The notes: a model not told the origin generated them from the sequence alone. A stretch of DNA of 33,063 nt from Euryarchaeota archaeon UBA256 (GCA_002494645.1 DACE01000037.1:1-33063); one strand, 5' to 3'; shown: positions 17,485-26,395, numbered from the stretch's first letter. Translations and numbers: made by a program.

Positions 17485-19251
17485 ATGAGTCGCATTGGCC
17501 TCTTGCAGATGGACCCCACCGTGGGTGACCTCCACAACAACAGTCTGCGTCTAGCTGCTCTTGCACAACTCGCCGAACAAGAAGGTGCTTCGGTTGGTGT
17601 ATCGACTGAGTTGGCGGTGTGTGGGTATCCACCTCGAGATTTACTCTTGGAAGACGATTTTATTCGACGTTCCCTCAACACCGCTTTGTCTCTCGAGTCC
17701 TCCTTGCCCTTGCTGGTTGGTACGCCTCTTCCCGCAGAAGACGAACGAGCATTGCCGACCAATGGTGTGGTCCGCTGTGGCCCAGAATCTGGCAGTATTA
17801 CCGGTGAAGAAAGCGGCCGAATTGTTGCCCGCAAGCAATTGCTACCCACCTACGATGTCTTTGACGAAGCACGTTATTTTGCACCTGATCACCGCTCAGG
17901 TCTCGCCCGCTCCATCGGTAACCTCACGCTTGGCGTGACGGTGTGCGAGGATGCCTGGCAGTCGGCGGGACAAACGCCGTCCTCCTACGCCCAAGACCCC
18001 ATTGAGCACATCGCTGAGTGGGGCCGTCAGGGCGTGGACCTCCAAGCCACGGTCAACCTTTCAGCCTCTCCATTTCACAGCGAGAAAGCCAACACGCGCC
18101 TTGAGGTTGCGCGCCACGTCGCATCAGTGCTCAATCATCCCTTCCTTCTTGCAAACCAAGTTGGGGGCAATGATGACCTGTTGTTTGACGGTCGCAGTTT
18201 GGTCGCTTGGCCAGACGGCCGAGCCGTCATCGCCCCATCGTGGCAGGAAGGCGTTTTACTCGTGGATTTAGCGGGGCCTGACGGCTGCCGTTGGTTGCCA
18301 AGTCAGGCCGAGGATGCTCTGTGTATTGGCGAGAGCAGCATAATCTTCCTTGAAGCACATCAAGAGGCTGAAAGCGAGGTTGACACCATCAACGAAATGA
18401 CCGATGCCGTCGTGACTGGTCTTGCAGATTATTGCCGCAAATCCAACATCGGTTCCATCGTTTTGGGCCTTTCTGGTGGAATTGATTCAGCCGTAGCGGC
18501 CTGTGTTGCTGCGGCTGCGATTGGCCCCTCCAACGTCACCAGCATCGCTATGCCCAGTCGCCATTCGTCTCAGCATTCAGTCGATGACGCAAGGTACACG
18601 GGCGAAGCACTCGGTTTGAACCATCAGGTCCATCCCATTGATGCCATGCACGGTGTAAGTGAGGAGGTTCTTCACGAGGTACTGTCGTCTGGACATGCCG
18701 TTGCTGGTGAAAATTTGCAGGCTCGCTTGCGGGCCATCATCGTTATGGCCTACGCCAATGCGAAATCCAGTATGGCCATCACAACCGGAAATAAATCGGA
18801 AATCGCTCAAGGCTACTGCACGCTCTACGGTGACATGGCTGGCGGTTATGCACCCTTGGGGGACGTCTACAAAATGGAGGTCTATGCCATGGCTCGTTGC
18901 TTCAATCAGAGGGCCAAAGCCTCAGGACTTCCTCCACCCGTCAACGCGTCCACCCTCAACAAGGCGCCCTCAGCAGAACTTGCCCCCGACCAATTCGATG
19001 AAGATACGTTGCCACCCTACGCTGAACTCGATAAAATCCTCAGGGCGCACATTGAGGCGGGTATGAATGCGGACGAGATGATTGCAGCCGGGCATGACGA
19101 GGACAAGGTCAAGGAGATCTTGACTCGGTTGGAGCGTAATGAACACAAGCGGTGGCAGATGGCACCAGCCCCTCGAATCTCCTCTCGGGCCTTCGGGCAA
19201 GGCTGGCGTAGACCCTTAGCCTCTCACCACGATTGGCGAGACGCTCGCTGA
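17485..19251 (+). CDS. nadE: Glutamine-dependent NAD+ synthetase
   Basis: The 588-residue two-domain enzyme makes NAD+ from deamido-NAD+, ATP and glutamine. The N-terminal nitrilase-like glutaminase carries the catalytic triad Glu42 (STELAVCGYPPRDLL), Lys117 (RKQLLPTYDVFDE) and Cys154 (GVTVCEDAW). The C-terminal synthetase has the PP-loop SGGIDS at 330-335, and TGNKSEIAQGYCTLYGDMAG is the typical deamido-NAD-binding stretch. All key residues are present and length fits the bacterial glutamine-dependent form. Many archaea carry only the short ammonia-dependent enzyme, so the fused form may be of bacterial origin (inference). It lies between the giant surface protein and trhO, with 24 and 39 bp gaps. 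Confidence 0.96.
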   Translation: MSRIGLLQMDPTVGDLHNNSLRLAALAQLAEQEGASVGVSTELAVCGYPPRDLLLEDDFIRRSLNTALSLESSLPLLVGTPLPAEDERALPTNGVVRCGPESGSITGEESGRIVARKQLLPTYDVFDEARYFAPDHRSGLARSIGNLTLGVTVCEDAWQSAGQTPSSYAQDPIEHIAEWGRQGVDLQATVNLSASPFHSEKANTRLEVARHVASVLNHPFLLANQVGGNDDLLFDGRSLVAWPDGRAVIAPSWQEGVLLVDLAGPDGCRWLPSQAEDALCIGESSIIFLEAHQEAESEVDTINEMTDAVVTGLADYCRKSNIGSIVLGLSGGIDSAVAACVAAAAIGPSNVTSIAMPSRHSSQHSVDDARYTGEALGLNHQVHPIDAMHGVSEEVLHEVLSSGHAVAGENLQARLRAIIVMAYANAKSSMAITTGNKSEIAQGYCTLYGDMAGGYAPLGDVYKMEVYAMARCFNQRAKASGLPPPVNASTLNKAPSAELAPDQFDEDTLPPYAELDKILRAHIEAGMNADEMIAAGHDEDKVKEILTRLERNEHKRWQMAPAPRISSRAFGQGWRRPLASHHDWRDAR

Positions 19252-19290
19252 CGTCGGTGGGCTCAAAAACTCACGCCCGAAGGCTCCTAT

Positions 19291-20139
19291 GTGACGGGCA
19301 AGATTGTCAACATCGCAGGGTACCGCTTCGTCGATTTACCCGACAGGGACGCCCTGAAGAACCCACTTCTCAGCGTCTGTTTGGATTTGGGCCTTAAGGG
19401 GACCATCCTGCTCTCCCCCGAAGGCATCAATTTCTTCCTCGCAGGGTTGCAAGCAAATGTTGATGGTTTCATGGCCTACCTTGAGCGAGACGAACGATTT
19501 GCGGGCATACCGCTCAAAATATCCTATACCAACTATCAGCCTTTCAACCGCATGAATGTCCGAAAAAAGAACGAGATCATCTCTGTTGGTCTCGACCACA
19601 TTCGCCCTCACGAGCAAACGGGTGAAGAAATCGAACCGCAGGACTTCAAAGCCATGCTCGATGAAGGACAGGCCGTTCACGTCTTGGATACTCGCAACGA
19701 TTACGAATTGAGAATTGGTACCTTTGAGAATGCTATTGACCTTGACATTCGCACGTTCAGAGCTTTTCCAAAGGCCATTGAACAACTTCCCGATTCGATG
19801 AAGGACGAACCAATTGTGATGTTTTGCACCGGTGGGATTCGTTGTGAGAAAGCCAGCGCCATCATGATGGAGGCTGGATTCACCAACGTCAAACAACTCA
19901 AGGGCGGCGTGTTGGGATACTTCGAACAGGTAGGTGGCGAACACTGGAACGGAGATTGCTTTGTCTTTGACCAGCGTGTTGCCGTCAACGCCTCGCTTGA
20001 GGAAACGGAGATCGTGGTCTGCTTTGCTTGCCGTGAACCTCTTTCGTCAGAAGAACAAGCCTCAAAGGATTACGTCATTGGAGATTCCTGTTCCTACTGC
20101 ATCGGCCGTACCGACGTCATACCCATCAGGAGTCAATAA
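19291..20139 (+). CDS. trhO: tRNA uridine(34) hydroxylase, rhodanese-domain (TrhO/YceA family)
   Basis: The 282-residue product matches the oxygen-dependent tRNA U34 hydroxylase, which forms 5-hydroxyuridine at the wobble base. The N-terminal acylphosphatase-like domain contains GTILLSPEGINFFLAG (37-52). The rhodanese domain contains the active-site loop FCTGGIRCEK with Cys179 and Cys185. It is followed by the family-specific WNGDCFVFDQRVAV (219-232) and a C-terminal four-cysteine cluster (Cys244, Cys247, Cys267, Cys270) that may bind zinc. The start is a GTG; no ATG in frame is available nearby and the ribosome binding site is weak. It is co-directional with nadE. Its last 14 bases overlap the end of the convergent membrane-protein gene. 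TrhO is mainly bacterial, so lateral acquisition is plausible. Confidence 0.93.
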   Translation: MTGKIVNIAGYRFVDLPDRDALKNPLLSVCLDLGLKGTILLSPEGINFFLAGLQANVDGFMAYLERDERFAGIPLKISYTNYQPFNRMNVRKKNEIISVGLDHIRPHEQTGEEIEPQDFKAMLDEGQAVHVLDTRNDYELRIGTFENAIDLDIRTFRAFPKAIEQLPDSMKDEPIVMFCTGGIRCEKASAIMMEAGFTNVKQLKGGVLGYFEQVGGEHWNGDCFVFDQRVAVNASLEETEIVVCFACREPLSSEEQASKDYVIGDSCSYCIGRTDVIPIRSQ

Positions 20140-22255
20140 CAATCCAATCGTCCGAAAGTTCTCCGTGACTCCAGCGGTGCCACTCATGACCCGTTATTCC
20201 GTCGTGAGCAATCAAGAATGCCTGTGTATCACTGAGGATGAGGCCTCCATAGGTCAAGGCTTGACTGTCATTAGCCGAGCCCGGCCAAGGATTGTAGACA
20301 TGACGCATGGCTTCACCTTCCACCGACCAGAGACTGGTGCCGACCTGAGTGCCGTTGATCATGCCGTCAGCGACGAGCAACCATCCGTCTTCGACAGCAA
20401 CGATGGCTTTGATGGTGGTTGAAAGAGGACCTGGCGTCAATTCATGCAGCACCTTGGTCCCCATGGGGGTGGCATCTGTGACACAAACTTCAGTCCCTCG
20501 ACTGGGGGAAATGCAGTCAAAAAGAAGGCGATTGTCTGCCGTTGCGACTCCAATTTGCGCTCCGGGTGAGAGCAGTTCTGGTGAGAGTTGGAGGGTGATG
20601 CCATTGGCCAGATTGGTGGTCCACAGCCTTGCTTCATTGAGACTGACCTCAGCGTCATAGACGAGATTGTCACCGATGCGATGCAATCCCATGCCCTCAC
20701 CCATCTTCGTATCACCCGATGAAGGAGCAATGGATGACAACCATTCGCTGCTTCCGTTATCGTTCAAACGGAGCAATTGTTTGGCCGTCCCTTTGCTTCC
20801 AATCGCAAGCAGATGATTTCCATCGCTCAGTGGATGAGTCAACTCCAGATGACCAAAGGGATTGACCGACCATGATGTGAATTCACCTTGGAAGGTCACT
20901 CGATAGGCTTCAACGTCGCCATTTGAATCACGTGCACTGAACCAAAGGGCGCGCTCGTCGCCATGAAGCCAAGCTTGCCCGATTTGGTCGAGAGACGAGA
21001 TCGAGTCGGAAATCTGCTGTCGCTCGGTCGAGTTCCACATGGGGTGGTGATGCCAAGGAAGTAAGGCAGTGCCGTTGGTCCAGACATAGTCCCCATTGAT
21101 GAGCGTGAACAGCAAACCATCGGCCCAAGCCGTGGGCGCCTGCCATTCAATGGCTCCCAAGGACCACGTTGAGTTGTTAGCAGTCGCATGCACCCACAGG
21201 CTGCGTCCGTCAACACCGTTGGTGGCATCGAACAACATGAGGTCACCTTCTTCGGTTTCAAGATGATTCAATCCGATGTATTGGCCGGGGAGTGCATCTC
21301 CGTTGGGATGAAGGTCGAGCAGAAGGTTGGTGGTATTGACTTCCCCATTGCTGAAAAATAATTCACAGCCGACCTGACCGTCGTTGGCCGAGAAGACAAA
21401 GCGCTCTGAATTGGGAAGCCACAGACCTTGGTCACATCCGCTCGTCATTGAGTTTGCAATTCCGGTAATTGTGTCAGTCAAGCGTTCTGAGCGCAGGGGC
21501 TCAAAGCAAAAGTTGAGCCGTTCACGCACTTCATCCGCTTCCAAAACTGCATTGGAGGCGAGGCCTTCTCCCTGCCCGTCATCAACGCCAAATTGGATGA
21601 CAAATCCATCTCTGCACAGATAGGTGGGGGCGGGAACCTTCTCGACCAGAGCCGAAAATCCACTTGAACCATCCATTCCCGCAGCACCGTCACTACCGCT
21701 GCCTCCAACGGCCCCGTTGCAAAGCACCGTTGCATTGGTGACTTCTTCTTCATCCAGTTCGGAATTGGCGTTGAGGTCCAATCCCGTCGTAATGTTGGTT
21801 CCGCCGCTGGCGCAAGTTTCCCCACCTACCGGCAGGGGTTGTGAGGTGAGCAGTTGAATCAAAGGTTCATCTCCGTCCAGACCCGGTTGACCTTGAGGGC
21901 CTGAAAGACCCTGAAGGCCGTGACATAGGACGGTGTCAGAGGTGACTTCGGTTGCGTCCAATACTCCGTTCATATTGTCGTCACTCCCAAGATTGAAGCG
22001 GACGCCACCTTCGTGACACGGTGCGAATGGGGCGAGGGGCTCACTTTCCACGAGCATGCGAGGTGATTCCACGACTTCTGCTTCCTCGGCGGAGATCAGC
22101 GCATTATTGTAGACGGCCAGCAGCATGGCGATGATGACACCCATCACCTGCAGGGCCGTAAACAATCGATTGTGACGATGTTCATGGCGCTCTTCATTCT
22201 GTTCTTCTTCTGGTTCACGGGCTTCTTCACCCCAAGTTCTGTCTTCTTCTGACAT
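20126..22255 (-). CDS. Type II membrane protein with EF-hand-like/collagen-like repeats and ELWxxDGT-type propeller
   Basis: With ATG at 22255 the protein has 709 residues; a TTG at 22276 would add seven. An acidic/His-rich cytoplasmic N-terminus precedes one membrane helix (about 31-53), so the rest is outside. Three Cys-flanked units follow (about 80-111, 148-179, 214-250). The first two contain a perfect EF-hand-style loop, DDNMNGVLDATE and DLNANSELDEEE; the third is degenerate. Collagen-like Gly-X-Y stretches (GLQGLSGPQGQPGLDGD near 113-129, and one near 181-199) follow units one and two, resembling DUF7151-type repeats (from memory). From about residue 280 the chain is beta-propeller-like: FSANDGQVGCELFFSNG and EVCVTDATPMGTKVL match ELWxxDGT repeats. 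It probably binds calcium at the surface. No enzyme motif was seen. Confidence 0.82.
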   Translation of the reverse strand: MSEEDRTWGEEAREPEEEQNEERHEHRHNRLFTALQVMGVIIAMLLAVYNNALISAEEAEVVESPRMLVESEPLAPFAPCHEGGVRFNLGSDDNMNGVLDATEVTSDTVLCHGLQGLSGPQGQPGLDGDEPLIQLLTSQPLPVGGETCASGGTNITTGLDLNANSELDEEEVTNATVLCNGAVGGSGSDGAAGMDGSSGFSALVEKVPAPTYLCRDGFVIQFGVDDGQGEGLASNAVLEADEVRERLNFCFEPLRSERLTDTITGIANSMTSGCDQGLWLPNSERFVFSANDGQVGCELFFSNGEVNTTNLLLDLHPNGDALPGQYIGLNHLETEEGDLMLFDATNGVDGRSLWVHATANNSTWSLGAIEWQAPTAWADGLLFTLINGDYVWTNGTALLPWHHHPMWNSTERQQISDSISSLDQIGQAWLHGDERALWFSARDSNGDVEAYRVTFQGEFTSWSVNPFGHLELTHPLSDGNHLLAIGSKGTAKQLLRLNDNGSSEWLSSIAPSSGDTKMGEGMGLHRIGDNLVYDAEVSLNEARLWTTNLANGITLQLSPELLSPGAQIGVATADNRLLFDCISPSRGTEVCVTDATPMGTKVLHELTPGPLSTTIKAIVAVEDGWLLVADGMINGTQVGTSLWSVEGEAMRHVYNPWPGSANDSQALTYGGLILSDTQAFLIAHDGITGHEWHRWSHGELSDDWIVIDS

Positions 22256-22359
22256 AAACACAATCGACAACCTCAACGCTTAGAAAAGTTCTCCCGACAC
22301 AAAATCGTTCAGAAGAAGTTGAGGGGTGACTTGATGAGGCTTCGTGTTGTGGCAAAACC

Positions 22360-24132
22360 ATGGAGACACCACCTCGTCTGCTCGCCCAACTTCGAGGCGA
22401 AGAAGGCGTCACTCGCCAAAAGGCAGCACGATTGGTGGTTGACCTTGCGTATACGGCTAAGGCAGACGGATTCATCGAAGCAGTTCACGCTCACGTTTCG
22501 GGAGTTTCAGTCATCACCGGAGGGCACGGTCTTCGCCGCTTCCTCTCTGATTTATCCGCAGATGATGATGGGCAGGTCGCCATTCCAACGACGCTGAATT
22601 CTGCCGGCTGTGATCGAGAAAAGATGGAAGAAATGGACATTCAGTGGCCCGATTTCCTTGAACAACAATTTGAAATCGTTCAAGCCTATGAGCGATTGGG
22701 CATTGACGCTACGTTGTCATGTACGCCATACGACCGTGGTCTTGAATCGGCAGTCGGTGTGGCTTCGTGGGCGGAATCCAATGCCGTTTGTTTCTCCAAT
22801 ACTTGGACCTCCCTCATCACCAATCGAGAATCAGGACTTTCTGCATTGGCGACAGCCCTCACCGGTTATGCACCCGAATGGGGCTTGCATTTGGAGGAAC
22901 ACCGCGTACCCAACATCATGGTTCACGTGGAATGCTCGCTCAATCATTTGTCCGATTGGTCGGTCCTTGGAGACTGGATTGGCAAGCAAGTACGTCCCGA
23001 GTGGTCAACACCCTTCGGACCCATGCCCTTCATCACAGGACTACCAGATTACATCAGTTTCGCTTCGAAAAAGGCACTCACGGCTGCGGCTGCAAATTAC
23101 GGCTGCGCCATGCTCTGGGCTGAAGGCCATACTCAAGCGCCACCGCTTGAGCGTATTGAGGGCGATTACCGTCCTCCTGCTGGAGGTTGGCAAGGGGAAC
23201 TCACCTTTACTGCTGAGGATTTGGCTCAGCGATACGAAGATCTTGCTCCAAAGGGGCAAGTGGATTTGGTGGTGGTTGGTTGTCCTCAGGCGAGCCTCGA
23301 AGAGATCCGCATCACAGCGGCTGCTGTACGCGGTCACATGGAAATGGGTATGCATATTCCCGAGCAGCGCTTGTGGGTGTTCACCAGTGGTGAAAATTAC
23401 GACCTCGCCGTAGCAGACGGCTCCATCCAGATGTTGGAGGAAGCAGGTGCAGTTCTTCTCAAAGATACCTGCCCAGAAGTGACGCCGTACAACCGTGAAA
23501 AGTACAATCACCTACTGACCAATTCCCTCAAGGCCGAACACTACCTCACCAGCGGCTTGAATCGCCTTCCAACCAGCGTGATGCCAATTCATGAATGCGT
23601 CGCTCACGCCTTTGACCCCCAACGGAGTGCTGGGCCACGTCCAGAACTCAGCACGAAAGCTCAGCCCCAACATGCCTCAAGCAAGACACATCGCGAAGGG
23701 GATGCACGTCTCAAAGGTACAGGTTTGAACTCTCAACATGATTTTTCGCTCAAGGGTCGAGCGATGGTGAGCGACGTTCCCATCACCTACCTTGGTTATG
23801 TGAACCGTGACACGGGAGTCATCGAAGAGCCGGGTCATCCCTTGGACGGTCAAGCGATTGAAGATACGGTCCTCATTTACCCAAAAGGTTCGGGTTCAAC
23901 GGTAGCGCCTTATGTCTTGATGGGCTTGTTGTACACTGGAAAAGGCCCTAAGGCTATCGTCAATCGTGACGTATGTGCGCTCACTCTGCCTGCCTGTTCA
24001 CTGTTGGACGTTCCCTACGGCCATGGATTTGATCTCGACCCCTGCCAGGAGATCAACAACGGAGACATCGTTGAATTCACTCGCATTGGGGATGAAGTCA
24101 CGCTCACGGTATTGGAGCGTGCAATGCCTTGA
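22360..24132 (+). CDS. Single-chain aconitase X (DUF521-DUF126 fusion), possible phosphomevalonate dehydratase
   Basis: The 590-residue protein fuses the large AcnX catalytic part (residues about 1-430) to the small swivel domain (about 463-585). The large part shows SAHVSGVS-like HAHVSGVSVITG (43-54), PTTLNSAGCD (76-85), CTPYDRG (Cys121), GCPQAS (Cys308) and DTCPEV (Cys371); these three cysteines are the likely iron-sulfur ligands. The swivel domain has the diagnostic YPKGSGSTVAPYVL. AcnX enzymes are either phosphomevalonate dehydratases of the archaeal mevalonate route, usually two separate subunits in archaea, or hydroxyproline dehydratases, where fused forms are known. Which applies is not decided by sequence alone. 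In-frame start codons upstream are absent after a stop at 22327, so 22360 is the start. It overlaps the next gene by four bases. Confidence 0.88.
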   Translation: METPPRLLAQLRGEEGVTRQKAARLVVDLAYTAKADGFIEAVHAHVSGVSVITGGHGLRRFLSDLSADDDGQVAIPTTLNSAGCDREKMEEMDIQWPDFLEQQFEIVQAYERLGIDATLSCTPYDRGLESAVGVASWAESNAVCFSNTWTSLITNRESGLSALATALTGYAPEWGLHLEEHRVPNIMVHVECSLNHLSDWSVLGDWIGKQVRPEWSTPFGPMPFITGLPDYISFASKKALTAAAANYGCAMLWAEGHTQAPPLERIEGDYRPPAGGWQGELTFTAEDLAQRYEDLAPKGQVDLVVVGCPQASLEEIRITAAAVRGHMEMGMHIPEQRLWVFTSGENYDLAVADGSIQMLEEAGAVLLKDTCPEVTPYNREKYNHLLTNSLKAEHYLTSGLNRLPTSVMPIHECVAHAFDPQRSAGPRPELSTKAQPQHASSKTHREGDARLKGTGLNSQHDFSLKGRAMVSDVPITYLGYVNRDTGVIEEPGHPLDGQAIEDTVLIYPKGSGSTVAPYVLMGLLYTGKGPKAIVNRDVCALTLPACSLLDVPYGHGFDLDPCQEINNGDIVEFTRIGDEVTLTVLERAMP

Positions 24133-25115
24133 GCCAACGTATATTGGTCACGGGTGGTGCAGGTTTCATTGGCTCTTCACTGTGCGAGCGCTTGTTGAGT
24201 GAAGGCCATCATGTGGTCGCTCTGGACAATATGTTTCGGGGGCGGTCTGAGAATTTGGAACACTGTTTGACCCATGACTCATTTCATTTGTGTTCTGGCG
24301 ATGCGAGTTCACCCGAGGATTTGCAAGGGTGTTTTGACCTCCTCGGAGGCATTGACCTCGTGCACCACCTCGCTGCCATCAACGGGACTCGTTGGTTTCA
24401 CAAAGCAGCCCGCCGCGTCATTGACGTCAACATCAACGCCACCTTAGCAACCATTGACAAGGCGCTTGAATGGGGCGCTCGTTACGTTTTGGCTTCATCG
24501 CCAGAGGCCTTTGGAGACGCCAAAACCATGCCTTTGAAAGAAGACAACGAGAGCGTCTTTCCTAACTCCGCACAGCACCAACGCTTCGCCTACGGTGCAA
24601 GCAAGTATCTTGATGAGGTGGCCGTTTACCATGCGGTGCGAGAAGGTTTGGACGGGCGGATTGTTCGACCGTTCAACGGCTACGGTGTACGTTTAATGGG
24701 CGATGATTACGGTCAGGTGGTCGCGATGATGTTCCACGCCGTTCGCAGCCAACAGGTCATACACGTTCACGGAGACGGTCAGCAAACTCGTAGTTTGACA
24801 CATGTTGATGACCTGGTCGAGGGTTTCTATCTCGCTGGCCATCTCGACCGTGGAATCAAGGGTCAAGAGATGCGTGGAGCAGCCTTCAATCTCGGCTCAC
24901 AAGAAGAGGTAAGCATGCTCACATTGGCACAGGCAGTCAACGAGGTGGTAGGTTCTCAAGCCGTTGACATCGTCTTTTCAGAGGGATACCATGGCGACTC
25001 CTCTCGTCGATTACCCGATTGTTCAAACGCATTGGAGTATTTGGGCTGGTGGCCCTCGATCCTCCTCTCAGACGGATTGAGGACAGTTTGGAGTCGCTTG
25101 AAAGGTCAGCCGTAA
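24129..25115 (+). CDS. NAD-dependent epimerase/dehydratase (extended SDR)
   Basis: The 328-residue product has the Rossmann dinucleotide motif TGGAGFIG (8-15). The catalytic Ser is in LASSPEAFGD (about 123-124), and YxxxK is Tyr155 to Lys159 (YGASK). RPFNGYG and RSLTHVDDLVEGF match nucleotide-sugar epimerases and dehydratases such as UDP-glucose 4-epimerase or dTDP-glucose dehydratase. The exact sugar cannot be told. The proposed start is a TTG overlapping the stop of the AcnX gene (TTGA at 24129-24132); it fits the family N-terminus (SQRILVTGGAGF). The last 10 bases overlap the convergent flavoprotein gene. A hexapeptide acyltransferase lies nearby on the other strand, so surface-sugar synthesis is possible. 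Confidence 0.9.
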   Translation: MSQRILVTGGAGFIGSSLCERLLSEGHHVVALDNMFRGRSENLEHCLTHDSFHLCSGDASSPEDLQGCFDLLGGIDLVHHLAAINGTRWFHKAARRVIDVNINATLATIDKALEWGARYVLASSPEAFGDAKTMPLKEDNESVFPNSAQHQRFAYGASKYLDEVAVYHAVREGLDGRIVRPFNGYGVRLMGDDYGQVVAMMFHAVRSQQVIHVHGDGQQTRSLTHVDDLVEGFYLAGHLDRGIKGQEMRGAAFNLGSQEEVSMLTLAQAVNEVVGSQAVDIVFSEGYHGDSSRRLPDCSNALEYLGWWPSILLSDGLRTVWSRLKGQP

Positions 25116-25912
25116 TGCTTGTCCACCCGACGGGTCCATCCATCGGGTGCTGGTGTCATGTCGTCACGTCCGTGCTGGCAAAGCACATCAATGCCTCCAG
25201 CGGGAACCGTTGTTGATGAGAACCAAACGGCCTTGACCCGCATTACGGTAAGGCGTGCAACGGCATCGGGTAGAGCATGTTCCTCGACGTATTCAGCCTC
25301 AAGAGCTGCGACGGCTTCTTTGAGCAGCAAGGGTTGGCCTTGAACGGTTTCCAACGTCAGCAGGGTGGATTCGTCCTTACCGTATGGGAGTGGTGTGGCG
25401 GTTTCATCAATGATTTCTGCACCACGAGGAGTGCTCGGCATGAGGTTGAGAAGGACGGTTCCCGTCGCACGCATGTTCGTCAGTGTATCGCGTGGGCGCT
25501 TGTCTTTGTGGATTGAAAAAGAGGCAGTAAGATAGGGTGGCGCAGTTGATACGCCCATCACAGACGACAGGGGAGCGAAATTCCTTCCACCCTCGCTATC
25601 CATCGTTCCTGCGACCACGACCGGACGAGGAGAGAGGACGTTGCTCAGCCAGGTGCTCCGTTCTACGTGTTCCATTGCTTCAACATCCAGACGATGGAGC
25701 GGTGCGGTTGCTTCTTCGCCTTGTTGGGTGAACCAGCGGTCAAGCGTACCGTTGGCGATTTCTTCAAGGGCGTGTTCATTGAATTCAATATAGGCTTGCC
25801 ACCTCGGTATCTCGTCGAGGTCACCGCGCTCTTGTTTTCGCTCAATACTCGCCTTTGCATAGGTGTTACAGCGTCGTAAAAATGCGGCAACTACGCCTCG
25901 TTCGTCCTTCAT
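25106..25912 (-). CDS. Flavin reductase-like FMN-binding split-barrel protein
   Basis: Residues about 85-260 of this 268-residue protein match the flavin-reductase/flavoredoxin split barrel. SPRPVVVAGTMDSEG begins the barrel, then NFAPLSSVMGVSTAPPYLTA and KDKRPRDTLTNM are the typical FMN-binding stretch, and TGTVLLNL follows. The N-terminal 80 or so residues are charged and helical and are not part of the usual domain; what they do is unknown. There is no signal peptide. The start at 25912 has a strong ribosome binding site and overlaps the stop of the acyltransferase gene (ATGA). Family members reduce flavins or act as FMN electron carriers, and the partner is not evident here. Confidence 0.85.
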   Translation of the reverse strand: MKDERGVVAAFLRRCNTYAKASIERKQERGDLDEIPRWQAYIEFNEHALEEIANGTLDRWFTQQGEEATAPLHRLDVEAMEHVERSTWLSNVLSPRPVVVAGTMDSEGGRNFAPLSSVMGVSTAPPYLTASFSIHKDKRPRDTLTNMRATGTVLLNLMPSTPRGAEIIDETATPLPYGKDESTLLTLETVQGQPLLLKEAVAALEAEYVEEHALPDAVARLTVMRVKAVWFSSTTVPAGGIDVLCQHGRDDMTPAPDGWTRRVDKHYG

Positions 25913-26391
25913 ACCTTGTCCTCCCTTGCTTGGTCGTAGGCTTCGCGGCTCATGAGGTATCGGGCAGGATTACCCGCCCAGACTTCCTTGGCAGGAAGAT
26001 GCTTTGTGAGGACTGCGCCTGCAGCCAAAACGCTCCCTTCGCCAAGATTGCAACCTGCGATGACGGTGGCATTTCCTCCGATAACTGCACCGGATGCCAC
26101 GTGAATTGGTTTCCATTTTCCTCGGTCGTTTGAAGGCGGAAAGCGGTCGTTGAGAAGTACTGCGCTTGGTCCTACGAAGACATCATCCTCCAAGTGGCAG
26201 TCATCAGCGATGTAGGCAGAACCTTGAATTTTACAACGCTGACCGATTTGAACTCGCTGACCAACGTGGGCGAGTGCACCTATCGAACTCTCAGGGCCGA
26301 CGACGGCATCATGACCAATGTGACAAGGCCACCAAGCGACTCCGCCTCCTGACAATTCGATTCGCTGACCACCTAACGGCATCTGCGCCAT
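25909..26391 (-). CDS. Left-handed beta-helix (hexapeptide repeat) acyltransferase
   Basis: The 160-residue protein consists almost wholly of hexapeptide repeats: HIGHDAVVGPESSIGALAHV, then VQIGQRCKIQGSAYIADD, then a loop with NDRFPP, then VIGGNATVIAGCNLGEGSVLAAGAVLT. It ends GNPARYL, the usual close of the coil. The loop and repeat layout resemble the WlbB/WbpD type of N-acetyltransferase acting on amino-sugar nucleotides. This is a resemblance, not proof of substrate. ATG at 26391 is preferred over GTG at 26394 because the ribosome binding site is four bases away. It is the middle gene between bcp and the flavoprotein, overlapping the latter by four bases. Confidence 0.9.
   Translation of the reverse strand: MAQMPLGGQRIELSGGGVAWWPCHIGHDAVVGPESSIGALAHVGQRVQIGQRCKIQGSAYIADDCHLEDDVFVGPSAVLLNDRFPPSNDRGKWKPIHVASGAVIGGNATVIAGCNLGEGSVLAAGAVLTKHLPAKEVWAGNPARYLMSREAYDQAREDKV
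25920..25924 (-). promoter_or_regulatory. Ribosome binding site GGAGG for the flavoprotein gene
   Basis: On the minus strand GGAGG is seven bases before the ATG at 25912 and lies inside the end of the acyltransferase gene, as expected for coupled translation. Confidence 0.75.
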
Positions 26392-26395
26392 CACT

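Noticed and set aside
19336..19944. 202-codon minus-strand frame opposite trhO
   Set aside because: Antisense shadow; the TrhO motifs account for the plus strand and no family resemblance was seen.
21840..21930. Gly-rich repetitive sequence as a CRISPR or mobile-element trace
   Set aside because: The repetition is codon-level Gly-X-Y in frame, not direct DNA repeats with spacers.
22319..22597. Reading frame with GGGGTGA four bases before an ATG at 22334, overlapping the start of the AcnX gene
   Set aside because: The site looks like a good ribosome binding site, but the frame overlaps a clearly conserved AcnX N-terminus, is short and has no recognisable protein features.
22610..23413. 267-codon plus-strand frame inside the AcnX gene
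   Set aside because: It is a shadow of AcnX in another frame; the AcnX motifs run through the whole interval and the alternative protein is rich in Arg, Ser and Pro without domain signs.
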